From: Thalassobius sp965218685
GTDB lineage: Bacteria > Pseudomonadota > Alphaproteobacteria > Rhodobacterales > Rhodobacteraceae
Reading direction: 5' to 3'
Length of the DNA: 64,000 nucleotides
Assembly: GCF_965218685.1 (NCBI RefSeq)
Contig: NZ_OZ244657.1
Coordinates: 2,232,001-2,296,000, forward strand
Below are positions 53,229-61,424 of the stretch, in pieces. Below the pieces are notes generated by a model. That model saw nothing but the letters and a program-made list of their open reading frames with translations. It searched no databases and had not been told where the DNA came from. The translations under genes were made by a program, and so were the position numbers. Every line of letters starts with the position of its first letter. The first letter of the stretch is position 1.

Positions 53229-53735
53229 TCAGGCCTCGGCCTCTGCGGAGCCGGTCAAAACCCCGGCCAGTTTTTCAGAGACAAAGCCGAAGATGTTGCC
53301 CAGCACCAGCGAGACAAGCACCATTCCTGCAGCCGAACCCAGGGCGGCGGGCTCGGTCAGGGCGACGCCGGTCAGCAGGCAGAAAGCCGCGGTCGAGGCA
53401 TAGCCGTAAACAGCCGCCGGGATCGTAGCCAGCGCGGGCAGATGTGCCCCAAGCACCAGTACGACGACCGATACACCCACGATGACCGAAGCCATCTCGA
53501 CGCCGCCGCCGATGGTGCCGACCATGAACAGTGCAAGCGCCGCGACAACGACGCCCCAAGCATGGTTGATGGCCGATTTGACGACGCCATCGGTGCCGCC
53601 TCCGGTGTGATAAAAGCTGCCCCAGCCGATGAACAGCGCCCAGACAGACAGGCCATAAGGCGTGCCAAGGCACAGCCAGGTTGCGACCGCGGCCAGCACG
53701 CCGATCGAGATCGCCAAAGCGTTGATGAGATTCAT
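53229..53735 (-). CDS. DUF1097 membrane protein
   Basis: A 168-residue inner-membrane protein with about five helices, starting MNLINALAISIGVLAA. DUF1097 members are uncharacterised multi-pass proteins, some near transport genes. GGGAGGAAA precedes the ATG. The upstream gap holds two operator-like palindromes (53888-53910 and 53964-53975). Confidence 0.8.
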   Translation of the reverse strand: MNLINALAISIGVLAAVATWLCLGTPYGLSVWALFIGWGSFYHTGGGTDGVVKSAINHAWGVVVAALALFMVGTIGGGVEMASVIVGVSVVVLVLGAHLPALATIPAAVYGYASTAAFCLLTGVALTEPAALGSAAGMVLVSLVLGNIFGFVSEKLAGVLTGSAEAEA

Positions 53736-53887
53736 GTTTTCCTCCCGTTAAGTCAGTTCCACCCGGCCAATTTTTCCAAGCGCAGCCGGATGTGGAGGAA
53801 CCATAGGGGGGCGCCCGCTGCCCTGCGAATGCGACCTTTGTTTATACGACCACAAAGGGGGTGACTTTTTCGGAAAATTATTAACCA

Positions 53888-53910
53888 CTTGAAAATACGA
53901 TGTTTTCAAG
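53888..53910. promoter_or_regulatory. AT-rich inverted repeat upstream of DUF1097 gene
   Basis: CTTGAAAA and TTTTCAAG flank a 7-base centre. It lies 150 bases before the DUF1097 start and could be an operator or an RNA hairpin. No binding protein is assigned. Confidence 0.35.
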
Positions 53911-53963
53911 AGTTATCTCAAGGGTGTGACGCGCAGAGTGCGACAAGGGGGCTGTGACCATTT

Positions 53964-53975
53964 GGTCGTACGACC
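53964..53975. promoter_or_regulatory. GntR/FadR-type operator-like palindrome
   Basis: GGTCGTACGACC is a perfect 12-base palindrome with the GT...AC core known from FadR-type GntR operators. A half-site TACGACCA occurs again near 53844. It lies between the secreted-protein stop and the DUF1097 promoter region. Confidence 0.4.
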
Positions 53976-53990
53976 CTGCGAATTAGGCGT

Positions 53991-54506
53991 CTAACAGCCG
54001 ACAAAACCCATCTCGATCAGCTGCGCGCCGGTCAGATAATAATAGCCTTTGTGCAGATGTCGGCCGGTCTTCAGGTACCAATTCGCCAGATAACGGGGAT
54101 AGTGCGCGGCTATCACATGAGACCAATACTCGAACGCTTTGGGCGACAAGGGGCGTCCATGATCAGTGGGCGCATGAAACCCAAACCGGGTTTGGGGGTC
54201 GACGCAAATATTCTTGGCCCCCAGGAACATGGTGCAGCTGGACAGGCACACACGTCCTCGGATCTGGATGCGAGTGCCTTTGGCGGTCAGTTCAGCGATT
54301 TCGGTCAGACGAGCTGAGACCAGACCACCCCGATCGTTCATGACCACGTAATCTTTGGGTTGAGCCGCACGGGCCTGGTATCTGTCCGGCCCGGATGAGG
54401 CTGACAGCAAGGCCAGCGTCACCGACAGGCACAATCCGGCCCGGAAAATTCGTCTGATAATTGCATTCGTTCCATCAAACATAGCTCCACCGGCCAGCGC
54501 CTTCAT
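53991..54506 (-). CDS. Secreted protein, ClpP-like fold suspected
   Basis: A 171-residue protein with an N-terminal hydrophobic segment (about residues 18-40) suggesting export. The conserved centre IRGRVCLSSCTMFLGA, then CVDPQTRFGFHAP and a terminal GC, resembles periplasmic proteins distantly related to ClpP/crotonase folds in Roseobacter genomes. The Ser pair in LSSC sits where such folds carry a nucleophile, but activity is untested. GAGAGGG precedes ATG 54506; ATG 54482 is an alternative. Confidence 0.65.
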   Translation of the reverse strand: MKALAGGAMFDGTNAIIRRIFRAGLCLSVTLALLSASSGPDRYQARAAQPKDYVVMNDRGGLVSARLTEIAELTAKGTRIQIRGRVCLSSCTMFLGAKNICVDPQTRFGFHAPTDHGRPLSPKAFEYWSHVIAAHYPRYLANWYLKTGRHLHKGYYYLTGAQLIEMGFVGC

Positions 54507-54676
54507 GCAGGCGCCCTCTCTTTTTAGGATAATTAAAAAGTTGGTAGTGATATCTAAGGTAGCATCAATTTGAGGTCACAAAAAGATCGGCGCAGATGTA
54601 TGTTTAATTGAGTTCTTATGATGGCGGTAACGACATACTCGACGGGCTTTTGAATGAAAGCCGGCTTTTTCACGAC

Positions 54677-54707
54677 AAAAAAACGGCCCGCCTAAGGCGA
54701 GCCGTTT
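54677..54707 (-). terminator. Rho-independent terminator of eno
   Basis: Read on the minus strand AAACGGCTCGCC (54707-54696), a TTA loop and GGCGGGCCGTTT (54692-54681) form a 12-bp stem with one G-T wobble, followed by a T-run ending at 54677. It lies 25 bases beyond the eno stop. Confidence 0.88.
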
Positions 54708-54731
54708 CAATCTAGGGCCGAATCGGTCTGA

Positions 54732-56006
54732 TTACTTCAGGATCGAACGCCCCGCGTATTCCGCGGTTTCGCCCAGCACTTCCTCGATTCGGATCAACTG
54801 GTTGTATTTCGCGAGCCGGTCCGAGCGTGCCAGCGATCCGGTTTTGATCTGGCCACAGTTGGTAGCCACGGCCAGGTCGGCGATGGTGGCGTCCTCGGTT
54901 TCGCCCGAGCGGTGGCTCATCACGTTGGTGTAGCGCGCACGGTGGGCCATATCGACGGCCTTCAGCGTTTCGGTCAGCGATCCGATCTGGTTCACTTTCA
55001 CCAGCATCGAGTTGGCAACACCCTGCGCGATGCCATCGGCCAGACGCACGGGGTTGGTCACGAACAGATCGTCGCCCACCAGCTGCACCTTGTCGCCGAT
55101 CTTGTCGGTCAGGATTTTCCAGCCTTCCCAGTCGTCTTCGCTCATGCCGTCCTCGATCGAGATGATCGGGTAATCGGCACACAGCTGAGCCAGGTATTCG
55201 GCGTTTTCTTCCGAGGTCAGCGATTTACCTTCGCCGACCATCTCGTATTTGCCGTCCTTGTAGTATTCGGTCGAGGCGCAATCCAGCGCCAGATAGATGT
55301 CTTCGCCGGGCTTATAGCCGGCTTTCTCGATCGAGGTCAGGATCAGGTCCAGCGCGGCGCGGGTCGATTCCAGATTGGGGGCAAAGCCGCCCTCGTCACC
55401 CAGGCCGGTGTTGTGGCCGGCGGCGGTCAGTTCTTTTTTCAGGGTGTGGAACACTTCCGAGCCCATGCGCACGGCTTCGCGGATATTCGCGGCCGAAACG
55501 GGCATGATCATGAATTCCTGGATGTCGATGGGGTTATCAGCATGTTCGCCGCCATTGATGATGTTCATCATCGGAACCGGCAGAACACGGGCCGAGGTGC
55601 CGCCGACATAGCGGAACAGCGGCTGCGCGGTGAAGTCGGCAGCAGCCTTGGCGCAGGCCATGGACACGCCCAGAATGGCGTTGGCGCCCAGGCGGGCCTT
55701 GTTCGGGGTGCCGTCCAGTTCGATCATGGCCGCGTCGATGGCAACCTGTTCGGTCACGTCAAATCCGACCAGAGCTTCGGCGATTTCGCCATTCACGGCA
55801 GCGACCGCTTCCAGCACGCCTTTGCCCATGTAGCGCGATTTGTCGCCGTCACGCTTTTCCACGGCTTCATGCGCGCCGGTCGATGCGCCCGAGGGCACGG
55901 CCGCGCGGCCCAGGGTGCCGTCTTCCAGGATCACGTCCACCTCAACAGTGGGATTGCCGCGGCTGTCCAGAATTTCGCGCGCGTGGATGTCGATAATGAT
56001 GCTCAT
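54732..56006 (-). CDS. eno: Enolase
   Basis: A 424-residue glycolytic enzyme that makes phosphoenolpyruvate. SRGNPTVEVD, GNKxx-like GDEGGFAPN, the Mg ligand SIEDGMSEDDWEGW, and SHRSGETEDA are all present. The start at 56006 (MSIIIDIHAREIL) is canonical; 27 upstream in-frame codons are not homologous. It is monocistronic, with its own terminator. Confidence 0.96.
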   Translation of the reverse strand: MSIIIDIHAREILDSRGNPTVEVDVILEDGTLGRAAVPSGASTGAHEAVEKRDGDKSRYMGKGVLEAVAAVNGEIAEALVGFDVTEQVAIDAAMIELDGTPNKARLGANAILGVSMACAKAAADFTAQPLFRYVGGTSARVLPVPMMNIINGGEHADNPIDIQEFMIMPVSAANIREAVRMGSEVFHTLKKELTAAGHNTGLGDEGGFAPNLESTRAALDLILTSIEKAGYKPGEDIYLALDCASTEYYKDGKYEMVGEGKSLTSEENAEYLAQLCADYPIISIEDGMSEDDWEGWKILTDKIGDKVQLVGDDLFVTNPVRLADGIAQGVANSMLVKVNQIGSLTETLKAVDMAHRARYTNVMSHRSGETEDATIADLAVATNCGQIKTGSLARSDRLAKYNQLIRIEEVLGETAEYAGRSILK

Positions 56007-56117
56007 TGGGTCGGTTCCCTTTTGAAAAAGCCGTTTGAGCGCGCTTTTAGAGTGCCTTGCCCCGGGTGAAAAGAGCCAAGCACCCATTTTGCGTTAACGA
56101 AGGGCGATTGCCGGGCA

Positions 56118-56993
56118 TTATCTGCGGGAACGGGCCGAAAGTCGGCGTTCCCGAAGCACCGCATACAGCCCCGAGCCGATGATCAGCCCGGATCCGACAT
56201 AGGTCCACAGGTCGGGCCGTTCTGCGAAAACCACCATCCCCAGCAACATCGAGAAGATCAGGCGCGTATACCGGAATGGTGTGATAACCGAAGCATCTCC
56301 CGTCCGCGTGGCGATTACGATCGCATAATAGCCCAGCACGCCAAACACGACCGCCCCCAGAACCTGGCCTGATTGGGCCGCGTTCAGCCCCTGCGGTGCG
56401 GCCGGACCCAACAAGATTAGCGCGGCGCCCACGATGACCAGTGCGCCGAACCCGTGAAAGCTGACCACCACAGAAGACATGTCCCGCGGCAGTCGGCGCG
56501 AGACCAGATCGCGCGTGGCAATCGCCGCGACAGTGCCCAGAACAAGCAGGGTACTGGGCTGGAAGCCCTCAAGCCCCGGGCGAATGATCACCAGAACCCC
56601 GGCAAAACCCACCAGGATGGCCGCCCAACGCCGCCAGCCGACCTTTTCGGACAGAAACAGCGCGGCGCCCAGTGTGATGGCCAGAGGCGTGGCCTGGAAC
56701 AACGCGGCCACCGTGGACATGTCCGTGTTCGACAGAGCGGTGACGAAAAAGAACGCTGCGAACCCTTCCGAGACGGTGCGCAGCAACAGCATGGGGCTGC
56801 GCAACAATGGGGTAAACAGCGCTTGGGATTGGTACAGCGCGGCCGCCGCGAAACACAGCGCGCCGCCAAGGCCCAGCATGAACATCACTTGTCCGACGCT
56901 TAGCCCCGTGGTCAGGGCTTTGACGAACATGTCCTCGGTCGCGAAAGCGGCCATCGACAGGATGATCAGCGCGATCCCACGCAAATTGTTCAT
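56118..56993 (-). CDS. DMT-superfamily transporter, EamA type
   Basis: A 291-residue inner-membrane protein with ten predicted helices in two EamA halves (about residues 4-135 and 150-285). Members export or import amino acids, nucleosides or other small metabolites; substrate not predictable. GGGAAAC precedes ATG 56993; a longer frame reaches 57038. It is 111 bases beyond eno on the same strand. Confidence 0.82.
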   Translation of the reverse strand: MNNLRGIALIILSMAAFATEDMFVKALTTGLSVGQVMFMLGLGGALCFAAAALYQSQALFTPLLRSPMLLLRTVSEGFAAFFFVTALSNTDMSTVAALFQATPLAITLGAALFLSEKVGWRRWAAILVGFAGVLVIIRPGLEGFQPSTLLVLGTVAAIATRDLVSRRLPRDMSSVVVSFHGFGALVIVGAALILLGPAAPQGLNAAQSGQVLGAVVFGVLGYYAIVIATRTGDASVITPFRYTRLIFSMLLGMVVFAERPDLWTYVGSGLIIGSGLYAVLRERRLSARSRR

Positions 56994-57065
56994 TGAGTTT
57001 CCCTTCACCTGTCCACCCCCTGTAGAGCGGCGCGGCACAGAGGTAAAGATGGGGGCTTTGTGCCG

Positions 57066-57860
57066 TCAGGTCAGGCCAAGGGCGGCGTCCGTGGCCGTCC
57101 CGGCCCACTTGTCCCTTGGCGGCATGGGGCGTTCAGGCCAGTCAGGCTGAAACACAAAGCTGGACAGCTTGCGGCCGGGCAGCAGCGCCCCGTTTCCAGC
57201 CCCCAGCGCATAGTCATAGTAAAGCTTGACGATCTTGTCATAGCTGACCTGCTGCGCGGCCGGATGAACGATACATGCGTCGTGCCATTGCTTGACGCGG
57301 GCATATTCGGGCGTGTCCGGGATCTGGAAATCCTCGTAATAGTCCAGAAACCAGAAACGCATGAACATCGGGGTAAAGACAGCCTCGGCCATGCCGAACG
57401 TGTCGAACAGAAAGGGACCGTTGGGGGCATGGTGCGACAGGAAATCATTCAGCTGCGCGTAAAGCCCCAGCATCTTGTCGCGGTGTTCGGCCTGTTTGAC
57501 CTTGGCCTGGTTCATCACGTAGAGATAGCCCGCCATGGTAAACGGGCCCTCTTGGGCGATCAGCATGTTTTCGACGGCGCGTTCATACGGATCGGTGCGC
57601 GCAACGGGCGGGGAGGGGAAGCGGTCCTCGAAATACTTCAGGATGACCAGGGATTCCTTGACGATCTTGCCATCTTCGGTTTCCAGCACGGGCAGGGCGG
57701 TGGTGCCGCGCGTCTTGGCCAGCAGCTCGGGATCGCGCGGTTTGGTAATGTCGACGATGCGGAATTCTACGGCACCCGTCATCCCTTTGAGTGCCAAGAG
57801 GATCTCGACGCGCTGAGAAAACGGACAGACAGGGATGTGATAGATGATCGGCTTGGACAT
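57066..57860 (-). CDS. Glutathione S-transferase family protein
   Basis: A 264-residue cytosolic protein: thioredoxin-like N-domain with CPFSQR (Cys12) and VLETEDGKIVKES (the glutathione-binding cis-Pro/Glu-Ser region), then an all-helical C-domain. Cys12 suggests an omega- or beta-like class. AAAAGGAG precedes the ATG. Its role may be thiol redox or detoxification. Confidence 0.82.
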   Translation of the reverse strand: MSKPIIYHIPVCPFSQRVEILLALKGMTGAVEFRIVDITKPRDPELLAKTRGTTALPVLETEDGKIVKESLVILKYFEDRFPSPPVARTDPYERAVENMLIAQEGPFTMAGYLYVMNQAKVKQAEHRDKMLGLYAQLNDFLSHHAPNGPFLFDTFGMAEAVFTPMFMRFWFLDYYEDFQIPDTPEYARVKQWHDACIVHPAAQQVSYDKIVKLYYDYALGAGNGALLPGRKLSSFVFQPDWPERPMPPRDKWAGTATDAALGLT

Positions 57861-57918
57861 TCGGGGCTCCTTTTCGCGAAATTTAGCCTAGTGCATCGCC
57901 CCGGTCTGGCAAGCACCC

Positions 57919-58332
57919 TCAGCGCTTTTTGATCGGAACTCCGTAGAGTTCCAATTTGTGGCCCTTCAGCGTGTAGCCCAGCTTTTGCGCGATTTTTTCC
58001 TGCAGGGCCTCGATCTCGGGGTCGCAGAATTCGATGACCTGGCCGGTGGTCATGTCGATCAGGTGGTCGTGGTGGTCGCGCTCGGCGTCTTCATAGCGGG
58101 CGCGGCCGTCGCCGAACTCCAGCTTTTCCAGGATACCGGCCTCTTCGAACAGTTTCACAGTGCGATAGACCGTCGCCAGCGAGATCCCGGAATCAAGGGC
58201 TGACGCGCGCGCATACAGTTCCTCTACGTCGGGGTGATCGTCCGATTCCTCCAAAACAGCCGCAATGGTCCGGCGTTGGCCGGTCATACGCAGGCCTATG
58301 GCCTCGCAACGGGTGGTGATCGTATCGGTCAT
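57919..58332 (-). CDS. fur: Fur-family metal-responsive regulator
   Basis: A 137-residue repressor with an N-terminal winged helix (LATVYRTVKLFEEAGIL) and a metal/dimer domain holding DHHDHLIDM and IEFCDPEIE. Only one Cys is present, so no structural CxxC zinc site exists, as in many alphaproteobacterial Fur/Mur proteins. In this lineage it may sense manganese or iron. It is divergent from the toxin-antitoxin pair. Confidence 0.85.
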   Translation of the reverse strand: MTDTITTRCEAIGLRMTGQRRTIAAVLEESDDHPDVEELYARASALDSGISLATVYRTVKLFEEAGILEKLEFGDGRARYEDAERDHHDHLIDMTTGQVIEFCDPEIEALQEKIAQKLGYTLKGHKLELYGVPIKKR

Positions 58333-58408
58333 GAAAAGGCGGGTCCTCTTTTTATGACCTGTTTAATGGTTGCGCACGGTCATTTCCAGACGGATTTCAT
58401 CGGGTGTC

Positions 58409-58436
58409 TTGACTTTGTAGGTATCAAATATATCTT
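58409..58436 (+). promoter_or_regulatory. Candidate promoter of the toxin-antitoxin pair
   Basis: TTGACT (58409-58414), 16 bases and TATCTT (58431-58436) resemble a sigma-70 promoter. The surrounding AT-rich stretch TATCAAATATATCTTATAT could also serve as the autoregulatory operator typical of such modules. Confidence 0.4.
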
Positions 58437-58473
58437 ATATCCAAATTCGCAACCACCCAAAAGGAGCGTTGCC

Positions 58474-59193
58474 ATGGTCGGCGTGCCGAAAACCAATGCG
58501 ATTTCCATTCGTGACCTGAAGCCGTCGGACGGCGGGCTGGATATGGTGCGCCTGTCGCTTGGGGATGTAACACCGCTGCAGCCCTTGCATCTGGATGGCG
58601 GGCAGCGCGCGGAAATGCAGCTGCAGGACGGGCAGGTGGTGATGCTGGCGAACGAGGGAGTGGATCAGCGGCTGTTCGAACTGCTTCAACGCGTAATGCG
58701 CCAGGGCGAGGCGCTTTTGCAGACCCGCAGCGACGCAACGATCGACAAGCTGGTCGAGGCCGCGCTGGACCTGGTGCCCCCCAAACCGGCCGAGCTGCGC
58801 TTGCAGGATGCGGTGGCGCGTTTCCGCTCGAAATTTTTGCAATCCGAGCCGTGCTATGTCAGCGCTGATCTGCATCGCCTTAGCGGCAGCACGGGGCGGA
58901 ACCTGTCGCAGGTCGCGGCGCGGATGAAGACCAAGGGGCAGGTGTTTGCCGTCCGGCAGGGCGACAAGGATTTGTTCCCCGCGTTTCAGTTTGACGCGCA
59001 AGGCAAGCCCTGGCCCATCATGGCCAAGGTTCTGGCCGCGTTTCCCGACCGAATGACCCCGTGGGACATCGCCGGCTGGTTCGTGCGGCGCAACATGGAT
59101 CTGGGCGGGGCGGCTCCGCGCGATTTGCTGGCCGAAGGGGATGCTCGTGTGATCGCCGCCGCAGCGCAGGCCGGGGAAGGGCCCGTTGGCTGA
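58474..59193 (+). CDS. Antitoxin of RES toxin, Xre/MbcA/ParS-like C-terminus
   Basis: A 239-residue protein. Residues about 115-155 look like a DNA-binding HTH, then FPAFQFDAQGKPWP (168-181) and WDIAGWFVRRNMDLGGAAPRDLLAEG (split at 197-222) match the toxin-binding domain of RES-associated antitoxins. Residues 1-110 form an extra N-terminal part with no recognised family, making the protein longer than usual. AAGGAG at 58461 precedes the ATG. It overlaps the toxin gene by eight bases, as is normal for coupled modules. Confidence 0.72.
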   Translation: MVGVPKTNAISIRDLKPSDGGLDMVRLSLGDVTPLQPLHLDGGQRAEMQLQDGQVVMLANEGVDQRLFELLQRVMRQGEALLQTRSDATIDKLVEAALDLVPPKPAELRLQDAVARFRSKFLQSEPCYVSADLHRLSGSTGRNLSQVAARMKTKGQVFAVRQGDKDLFPAFQFDAQGKPWPIMAKVLAAFPDRMTPWDIAGWFVRRNMDLGGAAPRDLLAEGDARVIAAAAQAGEGPVG

Positions 59194-59803
59194 GCGCGGC
59201 GCGCTTGCAAGCGCCTCGTTCGAAAATTGGCCAGCCGGGACACCCTTGATCCGCATTCACGCCAGCAGCTTTCACGCAACCCAGTTCAACCCCTGCATGG
59301 GGGATCCAACGCGCTTTGCCCCGGTGCGGGTCAAGGGCACGTGTGTGCCAACGCTTTATGGGGCTGAAACCCTGCGGGCCGCGCTGGCCGAGACGGTTCT
59401 GCATGATCTGGATGTGGCCGATCCCTTTGCCTCGGTTCCGCAGTGGAAGCTGACCGACCGTAGTCTCAGCAGTGTTGTCGCGACCCGTCCGTTGAAACTG
59501 ATCAAGCTCTATCGGATGGAACTGGGCAAGATGGGCCGCAAGCACGCCGAGCATTTCGCATTTGACCGTGCCGGATACGCCCTGTGCCAGACTTTGGCGG
59601 CCGAGCTGTATCAGGAACATGCAGACGCGGACGGATTGATCTGGATGTCCGTGCGCGACGATACCAAACGCGCTTGTCTGTTGTTTGAGGATCGCGCCGG
59701 GGCTGCCCTGACGCCTCAAACCGAGGAACCGCTTGCCCGCAAAGGCCCCGCGCTGAACGCTGTATTGGCGCAGCTGGATGAGCTTGGTATCGGGGTCAGC
59801 TAG
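59186..59803 (+). CDS. RES-domain toxin
   Basis: A 205-residue protein with the Arg-Glu-Ser signature of the RES family: IRIHASSFHATQFNP and DPTRFAP (Arg region), ALAETVLHD (Glu69) and WMSVRDDT (Ser155). Characterised RES toxins such as MbcT consume NAD+ and stop growth until neutralised by the antitoxin. The likely start is TTG 59186, with GGAAGG five bases upstream. All three signature residues appear intact, so the toxin is probably active. Confidence 0.75.
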   Translation: MAERGALASASFENWPAGTPLIRIHASSFHATQFNPCMGDPTRFAPVRVKGTCVPTLYGAETLRAALAETVLHDLDVADPFASVPQWKLTDRSLSSVVATRPLKLIKLYRMELGKMGRKHAEHFAFDRAGYALCQTLAAELYQEHADADGLIWMSVRDDTKRACLLFEDRAGAALTPQTEEPLARKGPALNAVLAQLDELGIGVS

Positions 59804-60064
59804 CGATAAACCTTGACTTTGTGCGCCCATACCCCCATTTGGGCGTCAAGCGGTGCCCTCTGCCGCGTGAGCAGGGGCAATGCAGGCAATAGGCCTGCGC
59901 CATGGGGCACCACCCAATGATTTCCCAAAATCACGCGTGGGATTGGCTGTCAGCAACCGGCGGGTACGAGACCCTCGGAGAGCGCTGTCGGCAACCACCG
60001 AAAAAGGCGGACGGCTGTCCGCCTGATATGTGCTTTGCATGTTGCAAAGCCGAAAGGACTATTT
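59804..60064 (+). ncRNA. Structured leader before the DEAD-box helicase
   Basis: This 261-base gap can form many helices: a three-way junction closed by GGTGCCC/GGGCACC (59852-59858, 59905-59911) with arms at 59860-59874 and 59882-59898; GGGT/ACCC (59962-59974); an 8-bp hairpin at 60005-60024; and an 8-bp hairpin GCTTTGCA/TGCAAAGC (60032-60050) just before AAAGGA. A repeat GCTGTC-x-GCAACC occurs at 59946 and 59984. TTGACT at 59813 is a possible -35. No known riboswitch was matched. Confidence 0.5.
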
Positions 60065-61366
60065 GTGAACCAATTCGAAATGATGGGCATCTCGCCCAAG
60101 CTGGCTGCCCGGATCGAGGCATTGGGCCTGAAAGAACCGACGCCCATCCAACAACGCGCTATTCCCCTGGCGCTTGAAGGCCGTGACGTAATGGGCCTGG
60201 CTCAGACCGGTACCGGAAAAACGGCGGCCTTTGGCCTGCCGCTGGTTGAAATGCTGGCTGGTCTGGGCAAGCCCGAACCCAAATCGGTGCGCGGGCTGAT
60301 CCTGGCCCCCACCCGCGAGCTGGCCAGACAGATCAGCGATACGCTGCGCGATTTTGTCGACGGCACCCCGATGAAAGTGACCCTGGTCGTCGGCGGCGCC
60401 TCGATCAACTCGCAAAGCAAACGGCTTGAGCGCGGTACCGACCTGCTGGTCGCGACGCCGGGCCGTCTGATTGACCTGATGGACCGGAAGGCCCTGCGCC
60501 TTGACCAGGCTAAGTTCCTGGTGCTGGACGAGGCCGACCAGATGCTGGACCTGGGCTTTATCCATGCTCTGCGCCAGATCGCGCAGTTCCTGCCCAAGGA
60601 ACGCCACACCATGCTGTTTTCGGCCACCATGCCCAAACAGATGTCCGAGATCGCCGACACTTATCTGAAGAACCCTCAGCGCGTGCAGGTGAACCCTCCG
60701 GGTAAGGCTGCAGATAAGATCGACCAGTCGATCCACTTCATCGCCAAGGCCGAAAAAACCAACCTTCTGAAGGAATTGCTGGGCGAACATAAAGATGAGC
60801 TGTCGGTCGTCTTTGGCCGCACCAAGCACGGTATGGAACGTCTGGCGCGCACGCTGGAAAAAGCCGGTTTCTCGGTTGTGGCCGTGCACGGCAACAAAAG
60901 CCAGGGCCAGCGGGAACGCGCGATTGCGGCTGTGCGCTCGGGTCAAGCCAAGATCCTGGTGGCCACCGATGTGGCTGCGCGCGGGCTGGATATTCCGGCG
61001 GTGCGTCACGTTTATAACTACGAGCTGCCGAACGTGCCGGAAAACTATATCCACCGGATCGGCCGGACAGCGCGCGCTGGCCGGGACGGCAAGGCGATTG
61101 CCTTTTGTGCCCCCGACGAAATGGGCCAGCTGAAAGACATTCAGAAGGTGATGAAACTGACCATCCCCGTGGCCTCGGGCCGTCCGTGGGAACCGGCCGA
61201 ACCGCAGAAGAAATCCGGCGGTGGGCGTCCCGGCGGCGGCGGCAATCGTCGTCGCGGTGGCAAACCCGGTGGAAACGCTGGCGGCAATGCTGCCGGAAAC
61301 GCAGGCGGAAAGCCGTTCCGGGGACGTCGCAGTGGTGGACCCAAGCGCAGCAACCGCGCTGCTTGA
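60065..61366 (+). CDS. rhlE: DEAD-box RNA helicase, RhlE type
   Basis: A 433-residue ATP-dependent RNA helicase. Q-motif region near residues 5-30, motif I AQTGTGKTAA, Ia PTRELARQ, II DEAD, III SAT and VI HRIGRTARAGR are present. The C-terminal tail (from about residue 380) is Gly/Arg/Asn-rich and should bind RNA. The start is GTG 60065, seven bases after AAAGGA. The long folded leader suggests post-transcriptional or cold-type control. Confidence 0.93.
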   Translation: MNQFEMMGISPKLAARIEALGLKEPTPIQQRAIPLALEGRDVMGLAQTGTGKTAAFGLPLVEMLAGLGKPEPKSVRGLILAPTRELARQISDTLRDFVDGTPMKVTLVVGGASINSQSKRLERGTDLLVATPGRLIDLMDRKALRLDQAKFLVLDEADQMLDLGFIHALRQIAQFLPKERHTMLFSATMPKQMSEIADTYLKNPQRVQVNPPGKAADKIDQSIHFIAKAEKTNLLKELLGEHKDELSVVFGRTKHGMERLARTLEKAGFSVVAVHGNKSQGQRERAIAAVRSGQAKILVATDVAARGLDIPAVRHVYNYELPNVPENYIHRIGRTARAGRDGKAIAFCAPDEMGQLKDIQKVMKLTIPVASGRPWEPAEPQKKSGGGRPGGGGNRRRGGKPGGNAGGNAAGNAGGKPFRGRRSGGPKRSNRAA

Positions 61367-61380
61367 TCAGTGAACTCGGG

Positions 61381-61412
61381 AAACGGGGCAGGGGAAACCT
61401 TGCCCCGTTTTT
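61381..61412 (+). terminator. Rho-independent terminator of the helicase gene
   Basis: AAACGGGGCA (61381-61390) and TGCCCCGTTT (61401-61410) form a perfect 10-bp stem with a 10-base loop, then more T. It lies 15 bases after the stop and before the convergent antiporter gene. Confidence 0.88.
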
Positions 61413-61424
61413 CTTTGGCTTGGC

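Noticed and set aside
59941..60000. SAM-clan riboswitch-like GGCAACC sequence in the helicase leader
   Set aside because: The surrounding helices and conserved bases of SAM-I or SAM-IV cannot be completed, and the downstream gene does not fit SAM control.
61210..61350. Tandem Gly/Asn-coding repeat, considered as a CRISPR or satellite
   Set aside because: It is the in-frame RGG/GGN-like tail of the DEAD-box helicase, with no spacer structure.
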